Source: PALSA-505 sp035308365 (lineage in GTDB: Bacteria > Actinomycetota > Actinomycetes > Streptosporangiales > Streptosporangiaceae). From it: a stretch of 64,000 nt of DNA. Position 1 is the stretch's first letter; each line of letters opens with the position of its first letter. The notes under the pieces are model-generated. The model did not search any database, had not been told where the DNA came from, and worked only from the letters and a program-made list of their open reading frames with translations. The stretch covers positions 1 to 64,000 of the forward strand of contig DATGGU010000079.1 of NCBI GenBank assembly GCA_035308365.1. The letters run 5' to 3'. A program made the position numbers and the translations under genes. This document shows, one piece after another, positions 9,047 to 17,074 of this stretch.

Positions 9047-9208
9047 ATCATATGTGCAAGTATGCGGCGGATCCCGTCGTGGCCAGCGCCGTTACCCCCC
9101 GGTGCGTCATCGCGAGTGCGGCCCCGCAGAGCGTGCGCGAGTGACCGGGCCGGATAAGCGCTCGGGTCCGGACGCAATTTGCCTAACGCGACTTTCGAAC
9201 AAACACTT

Positions 9209-9814
9209 ATGGCCATGCCGACACGCGTGGCGGGCGTGCTGCTGGCGGCGGGCGGGGGTTCCCGGCTCGGCCGCCCCAAAGCCCTGGTCGAGATAGCCGG
9301 GCAAAGCCTTGCCGACCGTGGGGCCGCGCTGCTGCGGGCTGGTGGTGCGGCCCCCGTGGTCGTCGTCACCGGCGCGGCGAGCGCCGAACCGCCCGGTGCG
9401 CTGGTCGTGCACAACCCGGACTGGCGCAGCGGCATGGGCTCGTCGCTGGCCGCCGGGCTCAGCGCCCTGCCGGAGACCGTGTCGGCCGCCGTGATCGCCC
9501 TCGCGGACCAGCCGCTGATCGGCCCGGAAGCCGTGCGCAGGCTCATCGCAGCCCACGCCGGGGGAGCCAGTGTGGCGGTCGCGGCCTATGCCGGCCAGCC
9601 ACGCAACCCCGTGCTCATCGCCCGGGCGCACTGGCCGGAGGTGATCGCCAGCTCGGCCGGTGACGTCGGCGCCCGCCCGTTCCTGCGCGGCCACAGCGAG
9701 CTGGTCATGCTGGTCGAATGCGGCGACACCGGCAGCCCGGACGACGTCGACACTCCCGAGGATCTGATCCGGATCAGCGGCCGGGCAGGGCCTGTATCCC
9801 CCAGGAGCTGCTGA
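9209..9814 (+). CDS. MocA/MobA-like nucleotidyltransferase
   Basis: About 200 residues of the GT-A-fold nucleotidyltransferase family, like MocA, which joins CMP to molybdopterin. The N-terminal LLAAGGGSRLGRPKAL is the nucleotide-binding signature; VIALADQPLIG carries the metal-binding Asp and RNPVLIARAHWPEV follows as in MocA. The C-terminus keeps DVDTPEDL. The ATG at 9209 (or 9215) is preferred over a TTG at 9179. Its 3' end overlaps the aldose epimerase gene on the opposite strand by 41 bases. Together with xdhC it suggests handling of a cytosine-dinucleotide molybdenum cofactor. Confidence 0.8.
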   Translation: MAMPTRVAGVLLAAGGGSRLGRPKALVEIAGQSLADRGAALLRAGGAAPVVVVTGAASAEPPGALVVHNPDWRSGMGSSLAAGLSALPETVSAAVIALADQPLIGPEAVRRLIAAHAGGASVAVAAYAGQPRNPVLIARAHWPEVIASSAGDVGARPFLRGHSELVMLVECGDTGSPDDVDTPEDLIRISGRAGPVSPRSC

Positions 9815-10706
9815 CCGTGCCGCCGGGTTCCAGGGTGAGCAGGTCGGTGCCGCTGACGAAGGCATTGGGCGGGCAGGTCATCGGCTCGACGGCGAGGGCG
9901 CGGCGGCGGTGTGGCTCGTCCAGCGCATCGCCGGTGAAGACCTGCAGCCAGCGGTAGGCCTCGTCCACCCAGAGGCAGACGCCGCGTTCCTGGCTGGTCA
10001 GCCGGACCCGGGCCAGGCCGTCCTGGTCCCGCTCCAGGCCGGTGAAGGCGTTGTCCAGCTTGGTGGCGCCGATGAGGCGGTGGGTGCGGTGGTCGAACGG
10101 GGTGCCCTCGACGTCCTGCGGCGGGCCGGCCGGGATGCCGCGTTCACCGGACGGCAGCCAGCAGGAGGCCGGGAGAGTCAGCTCGCACTCGTCGATGTTC
10201 GGTGTCCCGGCGGTCAGGTACGGGTGCGAGCCGGTGCCGTAGGGCGCCCGGGTCGCGCCCTCGTTGCGGGCGGTTATCTTGACGTGCAGGCCGGTGCTGG
10301 GATCCAGCCGGTAGTCCGCCTCCAGGAGCAGGCAGAACGGGTAGCCGGGGCGGCCGAGCAGGACCAGTTGCAATAGCACGCGGTCGCTCTCGGCGAGCGC
10401 CTGGCGCCAGTTCGCCCACCGGGTCAGGCCGTGGATCGCGTTGCCGGCGGCGGGTTCGCTCAGGTCGAGCTGGAACTGCCGGCCGTCAAAGGTGTACCGC
10501 CCCCGGTCCACCCGGTTCGGCCAGGGGACGAGCAACGTGCCCGAGGCGCCTGGCGGCAGCTCACCGGCCTGGTAGCCGGCCAGCAGCGGCTCGCCACGGT
10601 GGTGCAGCTGGCGCAGGCCCGCGCCGAGTTCGGTCACGACCGCGAAGTAGTCGCCCGCGGCGATCTCGTACTGCGTCCCAGTAAGCGGTATCGGCATGCC
10701 GATCAT
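9774..10706 (-). CDS. aldose 1-epimerase family protein
   Basis: 310 residues, galactose-mutarotase-like fold, expected to interconvert alpha and beta anomers of a sugar. Candidate catalytic residues are the His in NAIHGLTRWANW (about 90), the His in YGTGSHPYLTAG (about 170) and the Glu in LAVEPMTCPPNAF (near 280). PWPNRVDRGRY is the usual early substrate-site block. No signal peptide, so cytoplasmic. The sugar specificity cannot be read. The gene converges with the MocA-like gene and overlaps it tail to tail. A sugar importer lies in the same half of the window but on a separate transcript. Confidence 0.85.
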   Translation of the reverse strand: MIGMPIPLTGTQYEIAAGDYFAVVTELGAGLRQLHHRGEPLLAGYQAGELPPGASGTLLVPWPNRVDRGRYTFDGRQFQLDLSEPAAGNAIHGLTRWANWRQALAESDRVLLQLVLLGRPGYPFCLLLEADYRLDPSTGLHVKITARNEGATRAPYGTGSHPYLTAGTPNIDECELTLPASCWLPSGERGIPAGPPQDVEGTPFDHRTHRLIGATKLDNAFTGLERDQDGLARVRLTSQERGVCLWVDEAYRWLQVFTGDALDEPHRRRALAVEPMTCPPNAFVSGTDLLTLEPGGTVSSSWGIQALPGR

Positions 10707-10796
10707 TCTGCCGAACGCCGTTGGCCCGCTCCGTCCAATCCGGTCGATGAGACGTTGCCCCGGGTCTGGTGCCGGTCGATGTGGACGTTGCCCGGG

Positions 10797-10880
10797 ATGG
10801 GGCGCTGGCCGGAGTGGGGGCTGGCCGGAGTGGGCCGCTGGCCGGGGTGGGCCGCTGGCCGGGGTGGGGCGCTGGCCGGG
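10797..10880. repeat. degenerate GC tandem repeat between two minus-strand genes
   Basis: About five imperfect copies of a 16-20 base unit of the type GGGCGCTGGCCGGAGTG in the gap just past the 3' end of the DUF2877 gene. The copies differ at a few positions and vary in length, as expected of slippage-prone sequence. No coding role is apparent. Confidence 0.75.
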
Positions 10881-10888
10881 CGGTGGGA

Positions 10889-11800
10889 TCAGCGGGACGG
10901 GAGGGCCAGGGCCAGGGCGGCGCGGCAGCCGGCCACCAGGCCCCAGGCCAGGTCGGCGCCCTGGGACTGGCCAGTGGCGAGGAGCTTGCGGATGGCCGGG
11001 CCGAGTGGCTCCTGGCCGGCCAGGCCGCGCAGCACGGCGGACACCTCTTCGGCGGCCTGGCCGCGGGCGGCGCAGTGCAGCAAGGTGGCACCGAGTGAGG
11101 TGGTCCGCCGGGACGCGTCGGAGGTGACCGCCGCGCCGAGCCAGTCGGCCAGCCAGACCGCCCTGGTTCCGCCGGAGATGGCGCCGCCGAGCAGGCGCAG
11201 CCCCAGCAGCAGCCCGTTGATCATGTTGTCGCCACTGGGGATGAGCCCGAGGCCGAGGCCCACCATGCGTTCGGCCGCTTCAACTGCGCCGGCCAGGTCG
11301 CCGGCCGAGCAGCAGGCGGCCAGCGCGGCCGGGGCGTCATGGCCGGCCAGCGCCGGGCCGCGGGACGCCGCGGCGCAGGCCCGGTGCAACGCGGCCGCGC
11401 CCTGCTCCAGCCGGGCCCGGGACAGCGGCCCTAGGACGGGCGAGGGATCCCACCAGCGCTGCACATGGACGGTGAGCTCGCCGAACTGGACGACGCCACG
11501 ACCCATCCAGCCCTCGCCGGTGCCAGGACCGGATGCGACGAAACGGTCCAGGCCGGCCGGGGCGACAGCGATGGCGTTCGGCAGGCGGGAGGTTCCGGCC
11601 GCCGCCACGACGAGCACCCGTGGTTCGGCGGCGGATGGCGGGAGTTCCAGGTAGACCGCGGCCGGGCTGGCGGTGATCACCCGGGCCGGGCGGCGTGGGC
11701 CGGTGAGCGGCTGGCGGACGGCGATGCTCGCGGCACCAGTCACGATCAGTGTTCGCGGACTGGTGGCAACAGCAGCCGTCATGCCCGTCATGCCCGCCAC
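10889..11800 (-). CDS. DUF2877 family protein (AllH-like)
   Basis: 303 residues. The signature is near residue 190, GLGLGLIPSGDNMINGLLLG, matching the DUF2877 core (family form: GLGPGLTPSGDD). DUF2877 includes AllH, linked to oxamate carbamoyltransferase in allantoin use, which would fit the purine flavour of the nearby xdhC, but no other allantoin genes are visible. The conserved second Asp of the motif is Asn here. Start is uncertain: GTG 11800, ATG 11791 and ATG 11782 are all in frame and close together. No signal peptide. Confidence 0.75.
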   Translation of the reverse strand: MAGMTGMTAAVATSPRTLIVTGAASIAVRQPLTGPRRPARVITASPAAVYLELPPSAAEPRVLVVAAAGTSRLPNAIAVAPAGLDRFVASGPGTGEGWMGRGVVQFGELTVHVQRWWDPSPVLGPLSRARLEQGAAALHRACAAASRGPALAGHDAPAALAACCSAGDLAGAVEAAERMVGLGLGLIPSGDNMINGLLLGLRLLGGAISGGTRAVWLADWLGAAVTSDASRRTTSLGATLLHCAARGQAAEEVSAVLRGLAGQEPLGPAIRKLLATGQSQGADLAWGLVAGCRAALALALPSR

Positions 11801-11851
11801 GCTACCGCCGGGATTGACCTTGCCGGAATACGCCGCGTTTGTAGCGCTTTG

Positions 11852-11899
11852 AGCCGACGGGGCTGCTTGGGGAGCGGGGGACCGTCAGCCCCGTCGGCT
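11852..11899 (-). terminator. long hairpin, probable terminator
   Basis: Perfect 14-bp inverted repeat (AGCCGACGGGGCTG at 11852-11865 with its complement at 11886-11899) around a 20-base loop. It lies 100 bases past the stop of the minus-strand gene ending at 11999 and about 50 bases before the DUF2877 start, so it could end one transcript or act in the leader of the other. Confidence 0.6.
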
Positions 11900-11998
11900 A
11901 CTGCACGATAACCGGCTGATGGGTAAAAGAGTGTAAAATTCACGAACCCACAGGTAACTTCCCAGGATTCTCAGCTACTTTCCGTGATCTCCGGTAGC

Positions 11999-12979
11999 TC
12001 AGCCGCGCGCCGGCATCAGCCGTCCGTCGCGCACCGCCTCGGCCGCGAGCAGGCCGAACAGGTAGAAGTAGGCCGCTTCCTCGTCGGCGAACAGGCGCAC
12101 CTCGTGCCTGGTGCCGTCGGCCGCGATGAAAACCTCGAAGCCGCGGTCGGTCCGGACCAGGCAGATGGCTCCCTCGACCACCTCATCCACCGCATAGGAA
12201 TCCTGTGGCAGGGAGGCGAGGCCGACCAGTTCGGAGAAGGTCTCCCGGGTCCGCGGCCGGGCACCCGTCCCGCCGTGCCTGCCCCGGGGCGGCGGACCCA
12301 GGGAAGCCGGACCCAGGGAAGCCGGACCCAGGGAAGCCGGGGGTGGTGTGACCGGGGTGACCGGGGCCGGGATGACCAGGGCCGGGGTGACCGGGGATGG
12401 TGTGACCAGGGGTGGTGTGACCGGGGCTGGTGGCGCCAGCGCGTCCGCTGTGGCGCTGTCGGCCGGGGCGGCTGATGTTGGCCCGGCCGGGATGGGCGGG
12501 GCGGCGGTGCCGTTGCCGCCGTCGGCCGTCCAGTCCGCCCAGGGCGGCGGGGGCGCCGGGGTGCTGGTGCTCAGCCAGGGCGCCGTCGAGATCGGGTAGG
12601 GGCGCTCCACCCGCTCCTCGGTGATGCCGGTCACTTCCTCGCGCGGGACCAGCACCTCATAGACACCGGGCTCCATCTGGCAGTAGCCGAGTTGCTCGGC
12701 CTGGGACGGGTCGTTGCCGGTGTAGCTGATGTGCAGCTGCTCACCCAGGTCATCGAGCACCAGGCAGGGTTCGCCACGGTAGAGCCCTTGCGGCCGCGAC
12801 TCCCACATGGCATCCACCTCGGCCCGGTTCACCGGCTTGCGCCAGTGGCCGGTGGCCGGCTGGAAGCCCAGGTCCTCGGGGGGAGGGCAGGCCGCGAACA
12901 GGACGATGTCGGAGTCGGTAGGGCCAACACCCGCCTCGTAGGGCACGCCACGGTAGGTCGCCATCAGCCGGTATCGCAT
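11999..12979 (-). CDS. uncharacterised two-domain protein with proline-rich linker
   Basis: 326 residues, family not named with certainty. The N-terminal domain (1-125) begins MRYRLMATYRGVPYEAGVG and contains the blocks HWRKPVNRAEVDAMWESRP and PGVYEVLVPREEVTGITEER. A Pro/Ala/Thr/Val-rich linker (about 130-235) has repeats of VTP and three identical ASLGP units encoded by a perfect 15-bp tandem repeat. The C-terminal 85 residues (SELVGLASLPQDSYAVDEVV and on) look folded. No signal peptide or membrane helix. It starts 4 bases after the next upstream gene stops, so the two form an operon. Possibly a defence or toxin-accessory pair, but that is a guess. Confidence 0.6.
   Translation of the reverse strand: MRYRLMATYRGVPYEAGVGPTDSDIVLFAACPPPEDLGFQPATGHWRKPVNRAEVDAMWESRPQGLYRGEPCLVLDDLGEQLHISYTGNDPSQAEQLGYCQMEPGVYEVLVPREEVTGITEERVERPYPISTAPWLSTSTPAPPPPWADWTADGGNGTAAPPIPAGPTSAAPADSATADALAPPAPVTPPLVTPSPVTPALVIPAPVTPVTPPPASLGPASLGPASLGPPPRGRHGGTGARPRTRETFSELVGLASLPQDSYAVDEVVEGAICLVRTDRGFEVFIAADGTRHEVRLFADEEAAYFYLFGLLAAEAVRDGRLMPARG
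12296..12340. repeat. 15-bp coding tandem repeat, three copies
   Basis: Three identical copies of ACCCAGGGAAGCCGG inside the linker of the minus-strand gene at 11999-12979, encoding ASLGP repeats in frame. The surrounding 90 bases are a looser repeat of gtgaccggggctgg type units that encode Val-Thr-Pro runs. Confidence 0.85.
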
Positions 12980-12982
12980 CGT

Positions 12983-13537
12983 TCAGGCCTCCGGTGCTGG
13001 CCGTAGCCATGCCTGGCCGTCGTGCCGGGCGATGAATTCTTCCCTGGCCGGGGTGATCCGGTACATCTCGGTGCCCACCGGGACCGGGCATGGCTCGATG
13101 AACATGTCGAGGGCGGGCAGGCCCGGTGCCGTCTGGCGGCGCGGGTGGTCGGGCGGCACCGGGGGAGCCAGGTAGATCTGCATCTCCAGAGAGCGCCAGC
13201 GCAGCACCCAGAAGTCGGGCGAGTCGACGGTGCTCTCGGCGGCGCGACGACCGCGCGCCTGGGCGGGCCAGGCCGGGCCAGCCTGCGCCGCGTCGGCCGC
13301 GCGGTAGGCGTAGCCGGAGATCACCGAACGCTGGCCGGTGAGGTACGGCTCGACGAGGTTGTGCGGGATGATCTTTTCCATCAGCGTGCCGGGCTCTACC
13401 CGTACGGGTGCGCCGCGCCCGGTTGGCCAGCCGGAACTCTCCCCGGCGGCCACCCCGTCGCCTTCCCCGGCCGGGACTCGCGCAGGCGAAAGCACCGCCT
13501 GCGCGACGGGTCTTGGCTGCTGCCCGAGCTGTGTCAC
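12983..13537 (-). CDS. uncharacterised protein, partner of the linker protein
   Basis: About 184 residues, not recognised. The first 50 residues are low complexity. The conserved-looking part starts at MEKIIPHNLVEPYL and continues through SGYAYRAADA, DSPDFWVLRWRSLEMQIYLA and GTEMYRITPAREEFIARHDG. The GTG at 13537 is chosen because GGAGGGG lies 8 bases upstream; a GTG/ATG reading to 13585 lacks such a site. No signal peptide. It is separated by 3 bases from the downstream gene, so they are co-transcribed and probably act together. Confidence 0.6.
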   Translation of the reverse strand: MTQLGQQPRPVAQAVLSPARVPAGEGDGVAAGESSGWPTGRGAPVRVEPGTLMEKIIPHNLVEPYLTGQRSVISGYAYRAADAAQAGPAWPAQARGRRAAESTVDSPDFWVLRWRSLEMQIYLAPPVPPDHPRRQTAPGLPALDMFIEPCPVPVGTEMYRITPAREEFIARHDGQAWLRPAPEA

Positions 13538-13637
13538 AGTGAATTCCCCTCCAGGCCGACGCGGATTCAGTCCGGAGACTCTCATATCGCAACATATCGG
13601 CTGATCGGCTCTGGTGCAGGGCGAACATGCGTAGAGA

Positions 13638-13718
13638 CTTATTCAAACCAGCCCAGCGGACTTGACACCAGGCTTGTGAGCTGCGGAAGCTGGCTGATTA
13701 CCAGGGGTTCTGAATAAG
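13638..13718. promoter_or_regulatory. spaced inverted repeat before aroC
   Basis: CTTATTCA at 13638-13645 and TGAATAAG at 13711-13718, with partial extension of the arms (GAG and AACC flanks), lie in the divergent region between aroC and the uncharacterised pair. The arms are 65 bases apart, so two half-operators or chance are both possible. Confidence 0.3.
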
Positions 13719-13798
13719 CCTCCTGTGCCAGGCGGGAATATGGCCCCGGCCGGGGCTGGCTGCGCGGGTGACCGGGCCGACGTGGGAGGATCGGCAAC

Positions 13799-14980
13799 AT
13801 GCTGCGCTGGCTGACCGCGGGGGAGTCACACGGGCGCGCGCTCGTCGCGGTCCTCGAAGGCATGCCCGCGGGGGTGCGGGTGAGCACACCGGACCTGGCC
13901 GCCGCCCTGGCCCGCAGGCGCGCCGGTTACGGCCGGGGCGCGCGGATGAAGTTCGAGCAGGACGAGGTCGAACTCACCGCCGGAGTCCGGCACGGCCATA
14001 CGCTCGGCGGGCCACTGGCGATCCGGATCGGCAACACCGAATGGCCCAAATGGGAGACGGTGATGGCGGCCGATCCGGTCGGCGCCGATCTGCTCACCGA
14101 TCAGGCCAGGGCCGCACCGCTGACCCGGCCCAGGCCCGGCCACGCCGACCTGGCCGGGATGCAGAAGTACGGCCATGACGACGCGCGGCCGGTGCTCGAA
14201 CGCGCCAGCGCCCGGGAGACCGCGGCCAGGGTAGCGCTGGGCGAGGTCGCCCGGATGTTTCTCCGCCAGGCGCTCGGTGCCGAGGTGATCAGCCACGTCG
14301 TCGCCATCGGCGGCGTCAGCGCGGACTACGGGACGTTGCCGGCACCCGCGGACGCAGACCGGATAGATGCCGACCCTGTGCGCTGTCTCGACCCGGCGAC
14401 GAGCGAAAAGATGGTCGCGGAGATAGACGCGGCCCGCAAGGACGGCGACACACTCGGCGGCGTGGTCGAGGTCGCGGCATTCGGCCTGCCGCCCGGGCTC
14501 GGCAGCCACGTGCACTGGGACCGCAAGCTGGATGGCAGGCTGGCCGGGGCGCTGATGAGCATCCACGCGATCAAGGGCGTGGAGATAGGCGACGGATTCA
14601 CCACCGCGGCCAGGCGCGGCTCGGCGGCACACGACGAGATCGAGCCGGCCGGTGCCGGGCAGGTGCGCCGGCGGACCAACCGGTCCGGCGGGATCGAGGG
14701 CGGCATCAGCACCAGCGAGCCGCTGCGGGTGCGCGCGGCAATGAAGCCCATCTCCACGGTGCCGCGCGCGCTGGACACGGTGGACGTGCGCACCGGCGAG
14801 CCGGCCAAGGCGATCAACCAGCGCAGCGACGTCACGGCGGTCCCGGCGGCCGGGGTGGTCGCCGAGGCGATGGTCGCGCTGGTACTTGCGGACGCGGTGG
14901 TGGAGAAGTTCGGTGGCGACTCGATCGGGGAGACCCGGCGGAACATACGCGGCTATCTGGACGCATTGGTGATCACATGA
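13799..14980 (+). CDS. aroC: chorismate synthase
   Basis: Converts 5-enolpyruvylshikimate-3-phosphate to chorismate using reduced FMN, the last shared step to aromatic amino acids. 393 residues, usual length. Family blocks are present: GESHGRALVAVLEGMPAG at the N-terminus, the Arg-rich RRRAGYGRGARM, RPRPGHADLAG, the active-site region RASARETAARVALG and the late block RTNRSGGIEGGIST. Translation starts at ATG 13799. Its last bases overlap aroK as ATGA, so it heads a translationally coupled five-gene shikimate operon. Confidence 0.97.
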   Translation: MLRWLTAGESHGRALVAVLEGMPAGVRVSTPDLAAALARRRAGYGRGARMKFEQDEVELTAGVRHGHTLGGPLAIRIGNTEWPKWETVMAADPVGADLLTDQARAAPLTRPRPGHADLAGMQKYGHDDARPVLERASARETAARVALGEVARMFLRQALGAEVISHVVAIGGVSADYGTLPAPADADRIDADPVRCLDPATSEKMVAEIDAARKDGDTLGGVVEVAAFGLPPGLGSHVHWDRKLDGRLAGALMSIHAIKGVEIGDGFTTAARRGSAAHDEIEPAGAGQVRRRTNRSGGIEGGISTSEPLRVRAAMKPISTVPRALDTVDVRTGEPAKAINQRSDVTAVPAAGVVAEAMVALVLADAVVEKFGGDSIGETRRNIRGYLDALVIT

Positions 14981-15504
14981 GCGACGAGGCCGTACCGGAG
15001 GCGCCCGGCTCGCGGCCGGCCGCGATCTTGGTCGGGCCGCCCGGCTCAGGGAAGTCCACGGTGGGGCCGCTGCTCGCGGCCCGGCTGAACGTCGGCTTCC
15101 TGGACACCGACGACGAGATCGAGTCGATCGCCGGAAAGCCGGTGGGTGACATCTTCGTCGAGGACGGAGAGGACGCCTTCCGCGCGCTGGAGTGGCCGGT
15201 GGTCCAGCGGGCGCTTCGCTACCCAGGAGTGGTGGCGCTCGGCAGCGGCGCGATACTCGATCGTGGCGTCCAGCGCCTGCTGGCTGGCCAGCAGGTCATC
15301 TACCTGGAGACCAGCTTCGCCGAGGTGGCCAGGCGGGTAGGCATGAACAAGGCACGGGTGCCGGTGCCCGGTAACCCGCGCGGCGTACTGCGGGCCATGC
15401 TCGAAGAACGGCTCCCGCTTTACCAGAGTGCCGCCTGGGCCACCGTAAGGACTGATGATCTCGATCCGGGCCAGGTCGCCAGCCACATCGTGGCGGCGTC
15501 ATGA
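14977..15504 (+). CDS. aroK: shikimate kinase (canonical operon position)
   Basis: Phosphorylates shikimate at the 3-OH with ATP. 175 residues. Walker A GPPGSGKST (about 21-29), the shikimate-binding DTDDEIE (about 47), FR in EDAFRALEW and the late Arg in EERLPLYQ are present. Two motifs differ from the norm: the usual GGGA shikimate loop reads GSGA, and the lid RPLL reads RVPVP, keeping the Arg. The changes may be tolerated, but a second, fully canonical shikimate kinase lies at the end of the same operon. It overlaps aroC and aroB by four bases each. Confidence 0.9.
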   Translation: MSDEAVPEAPGSRPAAILVGPPGSGKSTVGPLLAARLNVGFLDTDDEIESIAGKPVGDIFVEDGEDAFRALEWPVVQRALRYPGVVALGSGAILDRGVQRLLAGQQVIYLETSFAEVARRVGMNKARVPVPGNPRGVLRAMLEERLPLYQSAAWATVRTDDLDPGQVASHIVAAS

Positions 15505-16583
15505 CAACGGCGAGCAGGATCACCGTACGCGGTGAACGGCCCTACGACGTCGTCATCGGCACGGGCGTGCTCGGCGAGCTGCCGTCGCTGGTGGGCGACG
15601 GCGCGGTTATGGTGATTCACGCGGCCGGCCTGGCCGGTCTGGCTGGCCAGGCCTGCCGCGAGCTGGCCGCGCCCTGGCGCCGGGTGCACGCCGAGCCGAT
15701 CCCGGACGGCGAGGCGGCCAAGGAGATCACGGTGGCGGCCGGGCTGTGGTCGCGGCTGGCCGCCCACCAGATCGGCCGCACCGACTGCATCGTCGGGATC
15801 GGCGGCGGTGCGGCCTGCGACCTCGCCGGGTTCGTCGCGGCGAGCTGGCTGCGCGGGATCCGGGTGGTACTGGTGCCGACCACGCTGCTCGGCATGGTGG
15901 ACGCGGCCATCGGCGGCAAGACGGCGGTCAACATCCCGGAGGGCAAGAACCTGGTCGGTGCGTTCCATCCGCCGGCGGGCGTGCTGGCCGACCTGGCCAC
16001 GCTGGACACGCTGCCCAGGCGGGAGTACATCAGCGGCCTGGCCGAGGTGATCAAGGCCGGGTTCATCGCCGACCCGGTGATCCTGGATCTGATCGAGGCG
16101 GACCCGGCGGCGGCCACGGTGCCGTCCGGCGTATCCTCGGCCGAGCTGGTGGAGCGGGCGGTGCGGGTCAAGGCCGCCGTGGTCGCCAAGGATCTGCGTG
16201 AGGCCGGGCCCAGGGAGTTCCTAAACTATGGCCACACGCTCGGGCACGCCATCGAGCGGGTAGAGGACTTCGGCTTCCGGCATGGCGAGGCGGTGTCGAT
16301 CGGGATGATCTACGCCGCCGCGCTCGGCCGCATGTCCGGCCGGCTGGACGAGGCGACGGCGCGGCGGCACGGCAGCGTGCTCGCCTCGGTCGGGCTGCCC
16401 ACGGCCTACCAGGCCGGTGCCGGGGCCTGGCCGCGGCTGCGGTCCGCGATGGCGGTGGACAAGAAGACCCGGAACGCCCGGTTGCGGTTCGTGGTGCTGG
16501 ACGGCCTGGCCAAGCCGGGGATTTTCGCCGACCCGGCCGAGGATCTGCTCGAACAGGCCTACCAGGAGGTGTGCCCGTCATGA
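15501..16583 (+). CDS. aroB: 3-dehydroquinate synthase
   Basis: Converts DAHP to 3-dehydroquinate using NAD and a divalent metal. 360 residues. GIGGGAACDLAGFVAA (about 90-105) is the NAD-binding block; VPTTLLGMVDAAIGGKTAVN follows with the active-site Lys; the zinc ligands are in SGLAEVIKAG (Glu), NYGHTLGHAIE (His) and FRHGEAVSIGM (His). It starts at an ATGA overlap with aroK and ends at an ATGA overlap with aroQ, so the order C-K-B-Q is translationally coupled. Confidence 0.96.
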   Translation: MTTASRITVRGERPYDVVIGTGVLGELPSLVGDGAVMVIHAAGLAGLAGQACRELAAPWRRVHAEPIPDGEAAKEITVAAGLWSRLAAHQIGRTDCIVGIGGGAACDLAGFVAASWLRGIRVVLVPTTLLGMVDAAIGGKTAVNIPEGKNLVGAFHPPAGVLADLATLDTLPRREYISGLAEVIKAGFIADPVILDLIEADPAAATVPSGVSSAELVERAVRVKAAVVAKDLREAGPREFLNYGHTLGHAIERVEDFGFRHGEAVSIGMIYAAALGRMSGRLDEATARRHGSVLASVGLPTAYQAGAGAWPRLRSAMAVDKKTRNARLRFVVLDGLAKPGIFADPAEDLLEQAYQEVCPS

Positions 16584-17074
16584 CCCGGGTGCTGGTGCTG
16601 AACGGGCCGAACCTGGGGCGGCTGGGCATCCGCGAGCCCGAGGTGTACGGCTCGGCCACCCTGGACGACCTGGCCGCGGCGTGCCACGCCGCCGGGCGCC
16701 CGCTGGGGCTGGAGGTCGAGGTCAGGCAGACCGACGACGAAACCGAGCTGATCGGCTGGGTGCACGAGGCGGCCGACGGGCGGATTCCCGTGGTACTCAA
16801 CCCGGCCGCGTTCACGCACTACTCCTACGCGCTGCGAGACGCGCTGGCCATGCGGACGGCGCCGCTGGTCGAGGTGCACATCTCCAACCCGGCGGCGCGG
16901 GAGAGGTTCCGGCACACCTCGGTGGTGGCCGGAGTGGCCGATGGCACGGTGGCCGGCTTCGGCCTGACCTCATACCGGCTGGCCCTGCAGGCCATCGCGG
17001 AACTGGCCACCCCAGACCCAGCCCCGCACACCTCACCTACCTCGGTGAGCACTGGTGAGGCGGTGGGAGAATGA
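16580..17074 (+). CDS. aroQ: type II 3-dehydroquinate dehydratase
   Basis: Dehydrates 3-dehydroquinate to 3-dehydroshikimate. About 164 residues. VLNGPNLGRLGIREPEVYG holds the catalytic Arg and Tyr of the flexible lid; LNPAAFTHYSYALRDAL holds the substrate Asn; VEVHISNP contains the general-acid His. The lid and AAFTHYS block differ slightly from the common GAYTHTS form. The ATG at 16580 overlaps the aroB stop as ATGA; an in-frame GTG at 16571 is less likely. The last 20 residues are a Pro/Thr/Ser tail that runs into the start of the next kinase. Confidence 0.94.
   Translation: MTRVLVLNGPNLGRLGIREPEVYGSATLDDLAAACHAAGRPLGLEVEVRQTDDETELIGWVHEAADGRIPVVLNPAAFTHYSYALRDALAMRTAPLVEVHISNPAARERFRHTSVVAGVADGTVAGFGLTSYRLALQAIAELATPDPAPHTSPTSVSTGEAVGE

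Noticed and set aside
11985..12060. tRNA-like start TCCGGTAGCTCAGC
   Set aside because: Only the D-arm-like bases match; there is no T-loop or acceptor stem, and the bases belong to the stop region of the minus-strand gene.
10797..12430. Clustered GC repeats as a CRISPR array
   Set aside because: Units are 15-20 bases, contiguous, without spacers and partly in coding frame.
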